Shown: positions 45,030-53,151 of the stretch, one piece after another
Position numbering within the stretch: the first letter of the stretch is position 1
How the letters are laid out: every line of letters starts with the position of its first letter
Source: Chitinophaga pinensis
Lineage (GTDB): Bacteria; Bacteroidota; Bacteroidia; NS11-12g; UBA955
Length of the DNA: 64,000 bases
NCBI GenBank assembly: GCA_945877575.1
Contig: CAMDUE010000002.1
Location: forward strand, 124,001-188,000
Direction of reading: 5' to 3'
Program-made: the position numbers and the translations under genes
Notes under the pieces: model-generated
The model's input: the letters and a program-made list of their open reading frames with translations, nothing else
Databases searched by the model: none
What the model was told of the DNA's origin: nothing

Positions 45030-46243
45030 AAGCGGTTTGGCTGATAGCGAAATCCTACTTTTTTTCGAGGAAAAATCCATCGGCCATCAACATCATTACG
45101 GGAATTTCTTTGGGGGGATACGCGCTCGGCGCGATGTCGTTGTTGGTGTTATTGAGCGCTTTGAACGGCTTTGAGGACAGCATTTTTGGTGGGATTAAGG
45201 CGACGTCGGCGGATTTGGTAATTGGTAGGGGGACTTTGGTAGAGGGTAGGGGGGCGTTGATAGAGGGTAGTGGGTCGTTGGTAGAGGGTAGGGGGGCGCG
45301 GTTGTCGGGTTTCGGGAGTCGGGTTTCGGGAGACGGGAGGTATGTGTGTCAGAGTTTGATAGATAAGGCCATTGTGAAGTATGGAGATAAGCAGACGGTG
45401 GCGAGGATTTGGGGGGTTGATAGCAATTTTTTTAAAGTTTATAATGCTGATAGTTTGGTGGTTGCGGGGAGTGCTCAGTTGGGTGCGCGCGATGCTTGGA
45501 TGTCGGAGAGTTTGGTGTATCAATTGAATATTGAGCAGGTGGATAGGCCCGTTGAGGTTATGACGCCATCGAGGACGGCGGGATCATTGGCTCAGACTAC
45601 CTTAAATTTGGAGGAATTGTCGGTGAGGGCGATGTTTAGAATTAGGGAAGAGAATCATGAGAACACCTTGATTGTGCCGATAGAGGTGGCAAGGGGCTTG
45701 TTTGAACGCGAAGATTTTGAAGGGCGTTGGGATATAAAAGTGAAAGACCCATTAAAGATTGAAGAGGTAAAGGGTGATTTGATTGAAAAGCTGGGTCCAG
45801 GTTTTAAGGTAATGGATAGAGCCGAACAACATGGAACTTTGTACCGCATGTTTAATACGGAAAAGTGGTTTTCGTTTGCGTTGTTGGCGTTTGTTTTGTT
45901 GTTGATCAGCTTTAATTTGTTTGGATCTATACGAATGATGCAAATTGATAAAGCCCAAGATTTGAAGATGTTAGCGGCCTTGGGAATGGGTGATTCTGGA
46001 TTGAGGTGGATCTTTTTGCTTCAAGCAATATGGGTTGCCTTGGTGGGTACAGTGATAGGAATTTTATTGGCTTTAGGCCTGATTTGGGTTCAGTTGAGAT
46101 TTGGTATGGTGACCACACAAAGCAGCTTTGAGATGGTTTATCCGGTAAGTTTGAGAATGGGAGATATTGGATTGGTTGCCGGTTTGAATTTGGCAATTGG
46201 ATTGATGGTTGGGGTTATTGCTTCTGCACAAAGCTCAAAATAG
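45026..46243 (+). CDS. LolC/LolE-type lipoprotein-release ABC permease with heptad-repeat insert
   Basis: A 405-residue MacB/FtsX-family permease. One N-terminal membrane helix (SAINIITGISLGGYALGAMS ... NGFED) and three C-terminal ones (about 280-300, 320-345 and 370-395) flank a periplasmic domain. Residues about 64-106 are a repeat-encoded insert (LVEGRGA, LIEGSGS, LVEGRGA, LSGFGS) at the start of the periplasmic domain, just after SADLVIG. LolCDE-type proteins move lipoproteins out of the inner membrane, usually as an essential function. The ATPase partner is not adjacent. Its 3' end overlaps pth by 29 bp in antisense. Confidence 0.87.
   Translation: MKAVWLIAKSYFFSRKNPSAINIITGISLGGYALGAMSLLVLLSALNGFEDSIFGGIKATSADLVIGRGTLVEGRGALIEGSGSLVEGRGARLSGFGSRVSGDGRYVCQSLIDKAIVKYGDKQTVARIWGVDSNFFKVYNADSLVVAGSAQLGARDAWMSESLVYQLNIEQVDRPVEVMTPSRTAGSLAQTTLNLEELSVRAMFRIREENHENTLIVPIEVARGLFEREDFEGRWDIKVKDPLKIEEVKGDLIEKLGPGFKVMDRAEQHGTLYRMFNTEKWFSFALLAFVLLLISFNLFGSIRMMQIDKAQDLKMLAALGMGDSGLRWIFLLQAIWVALVGTVIGILLALGLIWVQLRFGMVTTQSSFEMVYPVSLRMGDIGLVAGLNLAIGLMVGVIASAQSSK
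45217..45342. repeat. Heptamer array F inside the LolC-type gene (18 words)
   Basis: Eighteen uninterrupted 7-bp words (126 bp, 42 codons). GGTAGGG-GGACTTT at the left is shared with array E; GGTTTCG and GGAGACG at the right are shared with arrays B and I. The translation is seven-residue repeats. Confidence 0.94.
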
Positions 46244-46739
46244 AACTGATCGCTTCATCGATACCTTTGTCGATGGGATCTTTTTCTTCGGGTTTCCATT
46301 TTCCTAGAACAAAATCAACTTGTCTTCCTTTAGGGAAGTCGTTGCCAATACCGAATTTTAAGCGTGAATATTCATCGGAGTTGAGAGAGGCTTGAATACT
46401 TTTTAAGCCGTTGTGTCCACCGTCGCTTCCTTTGTGTCTGAGTCTGAGTTTTGCTAGCGGGAGCGAGAGATCGTCAACCACAACCATCACATTTTCGAGC
46501 TTGATTTTTTCTTGTTGCATCCAATATACTAAGGCTTTACCGGAGAGGTTCATGTAGGTATTTGGTTTTAGCAGGATGAGGGTTCTTCCTTTGTATTTGA
46601 CTTCGCAGACCCATCCATGGCGGGAGAGTTCCCATGAAGTAGATGCGGCCAAACGATCTAGAACGTCAAAACCAATGTTGTGACGGGTTTGAGCGTATTC
46701 GTCTCCTGGGTTGCCAAGTCCAACAATCAAATATTTCAC
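46215..46739 (-). CDS. pth: Peptidyl-tRNA hydrolase
   Basis: A 174-residue enzyme that frees tRNA from drop-off peptidyl-tRNA. From GTG 46739 it opens VKYLIVGLGNPGDEYAQTRHNIGF with the catalytic His20-type residue; SGKALVYW, VVVDDLSLPLAKLRLRHKGSDGGHNGLKSI and FGIGND are present. The frame continues up to 46757 but a -7 box (TACCTTTG) lies there, so GTG 46739 is preferred. It is the only minus-strand gene right of 39.6 kb. Confidence 0.94.
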   Translation of the reverse strand: MKYLIVGLGNPGDEYAQTRHNIGFDVLDRLAASTSWELSRHGWVCEVKYKGRTLILLKPNTYMNLSGKALVYWMQQEKIKLENVMVVVDDLSLPLAKLRLRHKGSDGGHNGLKSIQASLNSDEYSRLKFGIGNDFPKGRQVDFVLGKWKPEEKDPIDKGIDEAISSILSFVQKQ

Positions 46740-46743
46740 GGAG

Positions 46744-46751
46744 CAAAGGTA
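46744..46751 (-). promoter_or_regulatory. -7 box (TACCTTTG) exactly 4 nt before the pth GTG
   Basis: A perfect TAnnTTTG on the minus strand, followed by CTCC and GTG. Confidence 0.55.
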
Positions 46752-46756
46752 ATTCA

Positions 46757-46764
46757 TATCTTTG
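46757..46764 (+). promoter_or_regulatory. -7 box (TATCTTTG) upstream of the ABC exporter gene
   Basis: A perfect TAnnTTTG 18 nt before ATG 46783, back to back with the pth promoter. Confidence 0.45.
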
Positions 46765-46782
46765 CAGCACAGGCCCTACTCT

Positions 46783-48588
46783 ATGTTAGAATCTCTTAAA
46801 AAATTGGCTTTAAAAACTTTGCCGCAATTGGCCTTTTTCTATAAATATTTAAAGTACCGAATAGTTATTTACTTTTTCTTGAGCCTTTTTGTGGGGATTT
46901 TGGATGGTTTTGGATTGGCGATGTTTGTTCCGTTGTTGGAGTTTGTTTCAGACAAAGGGGAAGTTGCAAGCGCCAATCAATTGGGAAATTTATCATTCAT
47001 TGTTGATTTTATTGCTGGATTGGGGTTGAAAATGACATTGGACGTTGTTTTGTGTTTTGTGTTTTTGATTTTTGTTCTGAAAGGTTTGGCTTCTTGGGGA
47101 AGTGAATACTTGAATGCTATTTATCAGCAATATTTTATAAAAAGGGTTCGTGTAGACAATATCAACGCCTTGTTAGAATATGATTATCATGCCTTTGCAA
47201 AGTCTGATGCTGGACAGATTCAGAATACACTTACAGGTGAGGTAGAAAGGGTTACTTCAGCGTACGTATCATATATGCAAATCATTCAACAGTTGGTGTT
47301 GGTGTTGAGTTATATGGCTTTGGCATTTATGTCTAATCCCGGCTTTGCAATAGTGGTTGTTTTTGCGGGTTTGGGCGCCAATTTGGTGTTTAAAACGTTG
47401 TTTAAGAAGACCAAAGAACTGTCTAAAAGTGTGGTTGAGAGCACCAGTGCTTTTCAGGGATTGCTGATTCAAACAGTCGCTTTTTTCAAATATTTGACCG
47501 CCACTGCTAGCGCTGAAAAATTGAGAGTAAAGTTGTTAAACAGAGTTGGAGATATTGAGCAGAGCAACAGAAAGATGGGCATCATAAATGCATTGGTTAT
47601 TGGTTTGAGGGACCCGTTGTTGGTGGGAATTGTGTGCGTCACAATTTTTTTTGAAACCCATTATTTGGGTGGCAAATTGGCCACCATTATCTTGAGTTTG
47701 TTGTTTTTTTACCGCGGTTTGAGCGCTGTGGCGATTTTACAACCGGCCTATAACCGTTTCTTGGTTTATTCGGGTTCGATGGATAACATGAGATTGTTTT
47801 TAGCTGATTTACAGTCCAAGAAGAAAAGCCAAGGAACTGAGCGTATAAAAGTTGAAGAAGGTGCGCCGTTTGTTTTGAGAGAGATGAGTTTCGCTTTTGG
47901 GGATTTTAAAATTCTTAAATCGCTTGATTTATCCATCGAAAAAAATGAAACAGTGGCCTTTGTGGGCGAGAGCGGATCGGGAAAAACCACGTTGATGAAT
48001 GTTTTGACGGGATTGTTGCAGCCTACAGAGGGGAATTTATTTTATTACGGATACGATGTTAGAGGGCTTGATTATGATTTTATCCAGCGAAAAATTGGGT
48101 ATATCACACAGGAGCCGGTGATTTTTGATGACACGGTTTATAATAATGTTACTTTTTGGGCTGAAAAAAACGAAGCGAATTTATTGAAATTCAATCGGGC
48201 GATTGAGCAGTCTAAATCGGTGGAATTTGTTGAAGGGTTTCCAGATAAGGAAGAAACGCGATTGGGAAATAACGGCATCAATTTGAGTGGCGGGCAAAAG
48301 CAGAGAATCAGCATTGCGCGCGAACTTTATAAGGATATTGAATTCTTGTTCATGGACGAGGCGACATCGGCGTTGGATTCGGAGACGGAGCGACACATTC
48401 AGAGCAGCATTGATTCTTTGAAGGGGAAATACACCATCATCATTATTGCTCACCGCTTGTCAACCATTAAAAATGCAGATCGGGTTGTGGTTATGAAGGC
48501 CGGCGAAATTGAGCAGGTAGGTAAATATGCTGAGTTGATTGAAAAATCAGAGTCGTTTAGGCGCATGGTTGAACTTCAAGAGCTATAG
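46783..48588 (+). CDS. ABC exporter, MsbA-like half-transporter
   Basis: A 601-residue fusion of a six-helix membrane domain and a nucleotide-binding domain. The start is ATG 46783 ([18 protein letters not shown]). The ATPase has Walker [18 protein letters not shown] (about 400), [17 protein letters not shown] (about 507), Walker [12 protein letters not shown] and the H-loop [10 protein letters not shown]. Bacteroidota often carry such genes for lipid A or polysaccharide-lipid export. Substrate unknown. It is followed 22 bp later by the B12-binding protein, which has its own box. Confidence 0.9.
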   Translation: MLESLKKLALKTLPQLAFFYKYLKYRIVIYFFLSLFVGILDGFGLAMFVPLLEFVSDKGEVASANQLGNLSFIVDFIAGLGLKMTLDVVLCFVFLIFVLKGLASWGSEYLNAIYQQYFIKRVRVDNINALLEYDYHAFAKSDAGQIQNTLTGEVERVTSAYVSYMQIIQQLVLVLSYMALAFMSNPGFAIVVVFAGLGANLVFKTLFKKTKELSKSVVESTSAFQGLLIQTVAFFKYLTATASAEKLRVKLLNRVGDIEQSNRKMGIINALVIGLRDPLLVGIVCVTIFFETHYLGGKLATIILSLLFFYRGLSAVAILQPAYNRFLVYSGSMDNMRLFLADLQSKKKSQGTERIKVEEGAPFVLREMSFAFGDFKILKSLDLSIEKNETVAFVGESGSGKTTLMNVLTGLLQPTEGNLFYYGYDVRGLDYDFIQRKIGYITQEPVIFDDTVYNNVTFWAEKNEANLLKFNRAIEQSKSVEFVEGFPDKEETRLGNNGINLSGGQKQRISIARELYKDIEFLFMDEATSALDSETERHIQSSIDSLKGKYTIIIIAHRLSTIKNADRVVVMKAGEIEQVGKYAELIEKSESFRRMVELQEL

Positions 48589-48598
48589 AGGAATTGCA

Positions 48599-48606
48599 TA
48601 TCTTTG
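48599..48606 (+). promoter_or_regulatory. -7 box (TATCTTTG) exactly 4 nt before ATG 48611
   Basis: A perfect TAnnTTTG followed by CAAC and the ATG. Confidence 0.6.
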
Positions 48607-48610
48607 CAAC

Positions 48611-49024
48611 ATGTTAAATCGTCCGATTCGGGTTTTGATTGCCAAAGTAGGGCTAGACGGTCACGATCGCGGTGCTAAAGTCATTGCGGCTGCCTTGCGT
48701 GATGCGGGAATGGAAGTTATCTATACGGGTTTACGTCAAACGCCAGAGATGGTGGTTCAAACGGCGTTGCAAGAAGATGTTGACGCCATTGGTATCAGCA
48801 TTTTGAGTGGTGCCCACAATACGGTTTTCCCAAGAATCATCAGTTTGATGCAGGAAAAGGGTTTGGAAGACGTCTTGTTGATAGGCGGCGGAATCATCCC
48901 TGACGGGGATGCTTTGGCATTGAACGAACAGGGTGTAGCGAAGTTGTTTCCTCCGGGGACGGAGATGGGGGAAATAGTGGGTTTCATAACTGAAAGAGTC
49001 GAGAGTCGAGAGTCGAGAGACTAG
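48611..49024 (+). CDS. Cobalamin-binding domain protein (methylmalonyl-CoA mutase C-terminal type)
   Basis: A 137-residue stand-alone B12-binding domain. It has [22 protein letters not shown] with the DxHxxG ligand motif (about 16), SILSGAHN (about 65) and [26 protein letters not shown], the signature of the mutase small module. As a separate protein it may be part of a two-subunit mutase or isobutyryl-CoA mutase-like enzyme; no large subunit is in the window. The last codons ([10 protein letters not shown]) and the stop are heptamer repeat sequence (array G). Confidence 0.88.
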   Translation: MLNRPIRVLIAKVGLDGHDRGAKVIAAALRDAGMEVIYTGLRQTPEMVVQTALQEDVDAIGISILSGAHNTVFPRIISLMQEKGLEDVLLIGGGIIPDGDALALNEQGVAKLFPPGTEMGEIVGFITERVESRESRD

Positions 49025-49064
49025 AGACTAGGGTCTGTGGTCTGTAGTCGGTGGTCTGTGGGCG
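48995..49064. repeat. Heptamer array G (10 words)
   Basis: Three exact AGAGTCG words, two AGAGACT words and then AGGGTCT, GTGGTCT and GTAGTCG types, all 7 bp. The left part is the C-terminal coding end and stop of the B12-binding protein gene; the right part lies upstream of comB. Confidence 0.92.
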
Positions 49065-49084
49065 ATTGTAATAAAAAATTAATA

Positions 49085-49942
49085 ATGAAAAATATTACTA
49101 CTGTTTTGTCGCCGGCGTTGTTTGAGGCAACGGTTGGGGGCGTGGAGAATAAGAATGTGGTGGTGATTGATATTTTGAGGGCTACAACCACCATGTGTGT
49201 GGCCATGGAAAACGGTGCCAACAGCATTTGGCCGGTTGATTCGGTTCAGAAGGCGGCTCAAGCCGGAAGTTCATTTTTGACGGCGGGAGAGCGGAATGGT
49301 GAAAAGGTGGAAGGCTTCGATTTGGGAAATTCTCCGCAAGAATTTAGTGAAGAAGTTGTTAAAGGTCGCGACATTGTTATGACCACCACCAATGGAACTA
49401 AAGCTATTTCATTGTCGGAGGGTGCGAAGAATATTTACATTGCGTCTTACAGGAATATATCGGCGGTGGTTCAGGAGTTGCAGAAGCAACCGGAAGACAT
49501 TGTTTTGTTTTGTTCGGGATGGAAGGATCAAGTGAATTTAGAAGATACGTTGTTTGCGGGGGAAGTTATTTATTTGGTAGGGGGTAGTGGGTATCAGGTA
49601 GCGGGTAGCGGGGGGCGGGAGTCTGAGGTCGATAGTCCGAAGTCGGTAGTCGGTGGTCGGGAATCTGAAGACTCAGGACCAATTACCAATTACCAATTAC
49701 CATGTACCAAGTACCAAGTACCAATTACCAGCTACCAACTAAACGATAGTTCCTGGTTGGCGCTGAAGCTTTATGAGGAAGTTAGCGGCGAGGAGGGAAC
49801 GTTTTTGGAGAATGCATCGCATGTGCAGCGGTTTAAGAGTCTGCATATTGAGTCTGACCTGGAGGTGTGTTTGAAACGAGATACGAGTGAGTTGGTGTTG
49901 AGGGTGGAACAAGGAATTATTCGTAGATTTGTAGTAACGTAA
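49085..49942 (+). CDS. comB: 2-phosphosulfolactate phosphatase-like protein with heptad-repeat insert
   Basis: A ComB-family Mg-dependent phosphatase (285 residues from ATG 49085; the upstream GTG at 49037 lies inside repeat array G). Motifs are VVVIDILRATTTMC (about 23), EGFDLGNSPQEF (about 73), MTTTNGTKA (about 98), LFCSGWKDQVNLEDTLFAGEVI (split; about 142) and the C-terminal FLENASHVQRF. Residues about 164-220 are a 56-residue insertion coded by array H. The insertion follows LFAGEVIYLV, between conserved helices. ComB makes sulfolactate for coenzyme M-like compounds; its role in bacteria of this kind is not settled. Confidence 0.85.
   Translation: MKNITTVLSPALFEATVGGVENKNVVVIDILRATTTMCVAMENGANSIWPVDSVQKAAQAGSSFLTAGERNGEKVEGFDLGNSPQEFSEEVVKGRDIVMTTTNGTKAISLSEGAKNIYIASYRNISAVVQELQKQPEDIVLFCSGWKDQVNLEDTLFAGEVIYLVGGSGYQVAGSGGRESEVDSPKSVVGGRESEDSGPITNYQLPCTKYQVPITSYQLNDSSWLALKLYEEVSGEEGTFLENASHVQRFKSLHIESDLEVCLKRDTSELVLRVEQGIIRRFVVT
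49576..49743. repeat. Heptamer array H inside comB (24 words, 168 bp)
   Basis: Twenty-four 7-bp words in unbroken register, 56 codons in frame. The left third uses GGTAGGG and GGTAGCG words, the middle uses GTAGTCG and GTGGTCG, and the right third uses AATTACC, AAGTACC and AGCTACC, the reverse complements of GGTAATT, GGTACTT and GGTAGCT. The two ends can therefore pair in RNA. Confidence 0.95.
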
Positions 49943-49962
49943 AAATAATTACGTTATGCAAA

Positions 49963-51109
49963 ATGGAGATTCAAAACTCATATATACAATCAAATACGTG
50001 GGATTTTTACGGGAGAAACGAAGAACTTGAAAATGTAAAAAGCATACTTTCAAGGGGAAGATGGTTCTTTCTGAAAATTACGGGTAGGAGGAGAATTGGG
50101 AAGACCACGTTGGTTCAAAAAGCGATCCAGCAAGTTGAACATAGCAAAACCTTTTATATGCAAGTACCTGATGCAGATGCTGCAGGTGTGGTTTTAGCTG
50201 CGATCGGTTAAGGTGTTGATGGATAATCATGGTGGATTTGAGCCATATCGTATGCTTTTTCTATGGAATTTATTTGAAGGTGTACCAAAGTTTTATCGGG
50301 ATGCGTTTGAGCAAGGGGTGCTGGGCGCAGATAGAGAAGCATTGTTGTAAGCGTTATTTTTTAGAAGTTCTTCACCGTTGAAAAGTGAGGCTGAAAACTG
50401 GTTTCTGCATGATTTGAAAGGAAAATATGACACCTTATTGCAGTATTTGGCGAAGAATCCGGGGGCGAATTATGGTGATTTATCGGCTGCAGGTTCATCA
50501 ACTTCAGATGATGTAAAACAATTGGGTGGATATCTCGCGCATTTGGAGAAGAAGTTGGGAATGATTGTAAAAAAGCAACCCATATTTGGAAAAAGTACAG
50601 CGAGAACCTCAAGGTATTATTTGGCTGATAATTTTTTGAAGAGCTGGTTATTTGCATTAAAACACCCGGTTCAGGCTCAGAATTTTAGAGTCAAGGAAGA
50701 CCTCATTAAACAAGCAAACGAAGCTTTGGAGACGATCGAAGGACATTCTTTGGAATTAATGACGGCCCAATTATTTCAAGAATTGAGCAGAAAAGGGGTT
50801 AAAGGGTATGATTTGCAATACCAAGTGCAGGGATATTGGGACAGAATGAACCGAGAAATAGACTTGATAGCCTTAATGAAGAATGAAATTTGGTTTGTTT
50901 CTTGTAAGAGGAATCCAGAAAAGCAGTTTTCGGTGATGCCAGAACTGTTTGCGAATGCAACATTTTTCATGGAAAACCACAAGCAATTTCAAGAATTAAA
51001 CAGAGTATATGTGTGCATTTCGCCGTATTTCAATCTGGAACAAAGAACAAAGATTCACGATATGGGCGGTAAAGCTATCAGCATTTCGGAATTGGTTCAA
51101 GAACTCTGA
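49963..51109 (+). pseudogene. Broken ATPase of the DUF234/archaeal-ATPase family
   Basis: The 5' piece (49963-50211, 82 codons) has FYGRNEELENVKSIL and the P-loop ITGRRRIGKTTLVQKA and then stops at TAA. A second reading frame resumes at about 50213 (VLMDNHGGFEPYRMLFLWNLFEGVPKFY), meets one in-frame TAA at 50348, and continues to 51109 with the C-terminal DUF234 restriction-like domain (SLELMTAQLFQEL ... DRMNREIDLIALMKNEIWFVSCKRN). The Walker B and middle of the ATPase, over 100 codons in homologues, are missing. I conclude an internal deletion plus a stop codon. Such genes are typically mobile and dispensable. Confidence 0.85.
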
Positions 51110-51118
51110 AAAATCACC

Positions 51119-51126
51119 TAAATTTG
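51119..51126 (+). promoter_or_regulatory. -7 box (TAAATTTG) exactly 4 nt before purQ
   Basis: A perfect TAnnTTTG followed by CACC and ATG 51131. Confidence 0.6.
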
Positions 51127-51130
51127 CACC

Positions 51131-51778
51131 ATGAAATTTGGTGTTGTCATTTTTCCGGGGTCAAACTGCGACCAAGACTTGATTCAGGTGCTTCAATCCT
51201 ATAGCAACGAGACCGTCGTGGAGCTTTGGCATAAGAACACCGATCTGCAAGGTTGCACGCATATTTTTCTTCCCGGGGGATTTTCTTACGGTGATTATTT
51301 GAGGTCTGGGGCTATCGCCAAGTTGAGTCCTATCATGGATTCGGTAATTCAGCATGCCCATAACGGCGGATTTGTTATGGGAATTTGCAACGGATTTCAA
51401 GTGTTGACCGAGAGCGGATTGCTTCCTGGAGCGCTGCTTCGAAATGATAACATAAAGTTTGTTTGTAAAAATGTGGTGCTCAAGCCCGAAGCCGAATTTG
51501 AAGGCACAGCAGCTGAATTGACGGTGCCTATTGCCCACGGCGAGGGACGTTATTACGCTGATAGTGAGACGCTTGCGCAGTTGGAAAACAACAAGCAGGT
51601 GATGTTTAGATACGCCGAAAATCCCAACGGATCACTGAACGACATTGCAGGAATCTGCAACGAAGGAAGAAACGTGATTGGAATGATGCCGCACCCTGAG
51701 AGATGTGCATCGGAAGTACTAGGAAACACTGACGGACGCAAGATTTTCGATGTAATTTTTGCATCTGTAAACGCATAA
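51131..51778 (+). CDS. purQ: Phosphoribosylformylglycinamidine synthase subunit PurQ
   Basis: The 215-residue class I glutamine amidotransferase of FGAM synthase. It opens KFGVVIFPGSNCDQD, has PGGFSYGDYLRSGAIA (about 50), the nucleophile Cys in VMGICNGFQVL (about 83) and the His-Glu pair in MMPHPERC (about 190). It works with the PurS found at 9 kb and a small PurL not seen here. aroQ follows 2 bp later. Confidence 0.96.
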   Translation: MKFGVVIFPGSNCDQDLIQVLQSYSNETVVELWHKNTDLQGCTHIFLPGGFSYGDYLRSGAIAKLSPIMDSVIQHAHNGGFVMGICNGFQVLTESGLLPGALLRNDNIKFVCKNVVLKPEAEFEGTAAELTVPIAHGEGRYYADSETLAQLENNKQVMFRYAENPNGSLNDIAGICNEGRNVIGMMPHPERCASEVLGNTDGRKIFDVIFASVNA

Positions 51779-51780
51779 AA

Positions 51781-52245
51781 ATGTCCAAAATACTCATTCT
51801 GAATGGGCCGAATTTGAATCTTCAGGGAAAGAGAGAGCCTGAGATTTATGGTCGCGAAACCATTGAAGGGTATTTGCAAAATGAGGCTGAAACGTTGATT
51901 TTTCAGCAGTCAAACATTGAAGGCGAATTGATCAACTTTCTTCACGCGGCAGAAGAAAATACCGAAATATCTGGAGTGGTTTTCAATGCCGGCGGATATT
52001 CACATACTAGCATCGCCCTGGCCGACGCTGTGAAAGCCATTTCGAAGCCCGTCATTCTGGTTCATATCAGCAACATTTACGCTCGCGAAATTGAACGCCG
52101 AACCGATCTGTTATCGGCCTACGCCGCCGGACAAATTGTGGGTTTGGGTTTGATGGGGTATAAGTTAGCGATTAGAGCTATTTTTTCGGGTTTCGGGGAT
52201 CGGGTTTCGGGAGACGGGGATCAGGAGCCACAGACCACGGACTAA
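51781..52245 (+). CDS. aroQ: 3-dehydroquinate dehydratase, type II
   Basis: A 154-residue shikimate-pathway enzyme. It has ILNGPNLNLQGKREPEIYG (Asn and catalytic Arg/Tyr region, about 6-24), VVFNAGGYSHTSIALADAV (catalytic His about 81) and PVILVHISNIYARE. The usual length is about 140-145; here the true C-terminus (GYKLAIRAI) is followed by FSGFGDRVSGDGDQEPQTTD, coded by heptamer array I, so the tail is a repeat-derived extension. It forms an operon with purQ and probably with the next hydratase. Confidence 0.95.
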   Translation: MSKILILNGPNLNLQGKREPEIYGRETIEGYLQNEAETLIFQQSNIEGELINFLHAAEENTEISGVVFNAGGYSHTSIALADAVKAISKPVILVHISNIYAREIERRTDLLSAYAAGQIVGLGLMGYKLAIRAIFSGFGDRVSGDGDQEPQTTD

Positions 52246-52270
52246 TGGCCACAGACTAAAGACTATAGAC
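52187..52270. repeat. Heptamer array I (12 words) spanning the aroQ end and the next gene's leader
   Basis: CGGGTTT, CGGGGAT and CGGGAGA words followed by CACAGAC, CACGGAC, TAAAGAC and TATAGAC words. The aroQ stop codon (52243-52245) lies in it and the next ATG (52272) directly follows it. Confidence 0.93.
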
Positions 52271-52271
52271 C

Positions 52272-53069
52272 ATGACAAACATAACAACTGAAATAACCGA
52301 AGGAATTCTGACGATTACCATCAACAGGGAGTCGAAGATGAATGCGTTGAACATTGAGACCTTGCAAGAGATTAAGCAGGCCGTTATTGAGGGCAATGAG
52401 AATCCGGAAGTGGTGGGAATGATATTGACCGGCGCGGGAACCAAGGCGTTTGCTGCGGGAGCAGATATTTCGGAATTTGCGAATTTTAATGTGGAGAAGG
52501 GCACTCAGATGAGCGCTGACGGACACGATGTAATGAATACCATCGAAGATGGACACATGCACCAGTGGGATGGGACTAAGACCAAGTTTGTGGTGGCGGC
52601 GGTGAATGGATATGCGCTGGGTGGAGGTTGTGAGTTGGCGATGGCCTGTCACATGAGAATTGCGAGCAGCAATGCGAAGTTTGGACAACCTGAGGTGAAT
52701 TTAGGGGTTCCTCCGGGATACGGCGGAACGCAGCGTTTGATACAGTTGATTGGCAAGGGAAGAGCCTTGGAGATGTTGTTGACGGGCGACGCGATTGATG
52801 CGCAGACGGCCTTGAATTACGGCTTGGTGACCAAAGTGGTTGATCAAGCGGAATTGTTGACGGTTTGCAGAGAAGTGGTTAAGAAGGTGGCGTCAAAAAG
52901 TCCATCGGCAGTGCATAAAATATTGAAGTGCGTGAGCGATTTTTATCGTCCAAACGTGAACGGAATGCAGAGAGAAATCTATGAATTCGGGTCGGCGTTC
53001 AGCACCGAAGACTTCAGCGAGGGCACAGATGCGTTCTTGAACAAGCGCAAAGCGGAGTTTAAGAGGTAA
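52272..53069 (+). CDS. Enoyl-CoA hydratase/isomerase family protein
   Basis: A 265-residue crotonase, hydrating trans-2-enoyl-CoA in beta-oxidation or branched-chain catabolism. It has ITINRESKMNALNIETL, GAGTKAFAAGADISEF (oxyanion hole, about 57-72), VVAAVNGYALGGGCELAMACHMRIAS (about 101) and the catalytic GxPEVNLGVPPGYGGTQRL (Glu about 140, Gly-rich loop). The whole leader between aroQ and this ATG is heptamer sequence, with no Shine-Dalgarno and no -7 box, so it is likely cotranscribed with aroQ. Confidence 0.92.
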   Translation: MTNITTEITEGILTITINRESKMNALNIETLQEIKQAVIEGNENPEVVGMILTGAGTKAFAAGADISEFANFNVEKGTQMSADGHDVMNTIEDGHMHQWDGTKTKFVVAAVNGYALGGGCELAMACHMRIASSNAKFGQPEVNLGVPPGYGGTQRLIQLIGKGRALEMLLTGDAIDAQTALNYGLVTKVVDQAELLTVCREVVKKVASKSPSAVHKILKCVSDFYRPNVNGMQREIYEFGSAFSTEDFSEGTDAFLNKRKAEFKR

Positions 53070-53137
53070 CAAACCCCCTTCAACAAGAAAACTGACCAAT
53101 TTATTAAACAAGGCGCGAGCGTGTAAACGGTTTGCTG

Positions 53138-53145
53138 TATTTTTG
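53138..53145 (+). promoter_or_regulatory. -7 box (TATTTTTG) of the capsule export operon
   Basis: A perfect TAnnTTTG 6 nt before ATG 53152, the first gene of the polysaccharide locus. Confidence 0.55.
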
Positions 53146-53151
53146 TACCAA

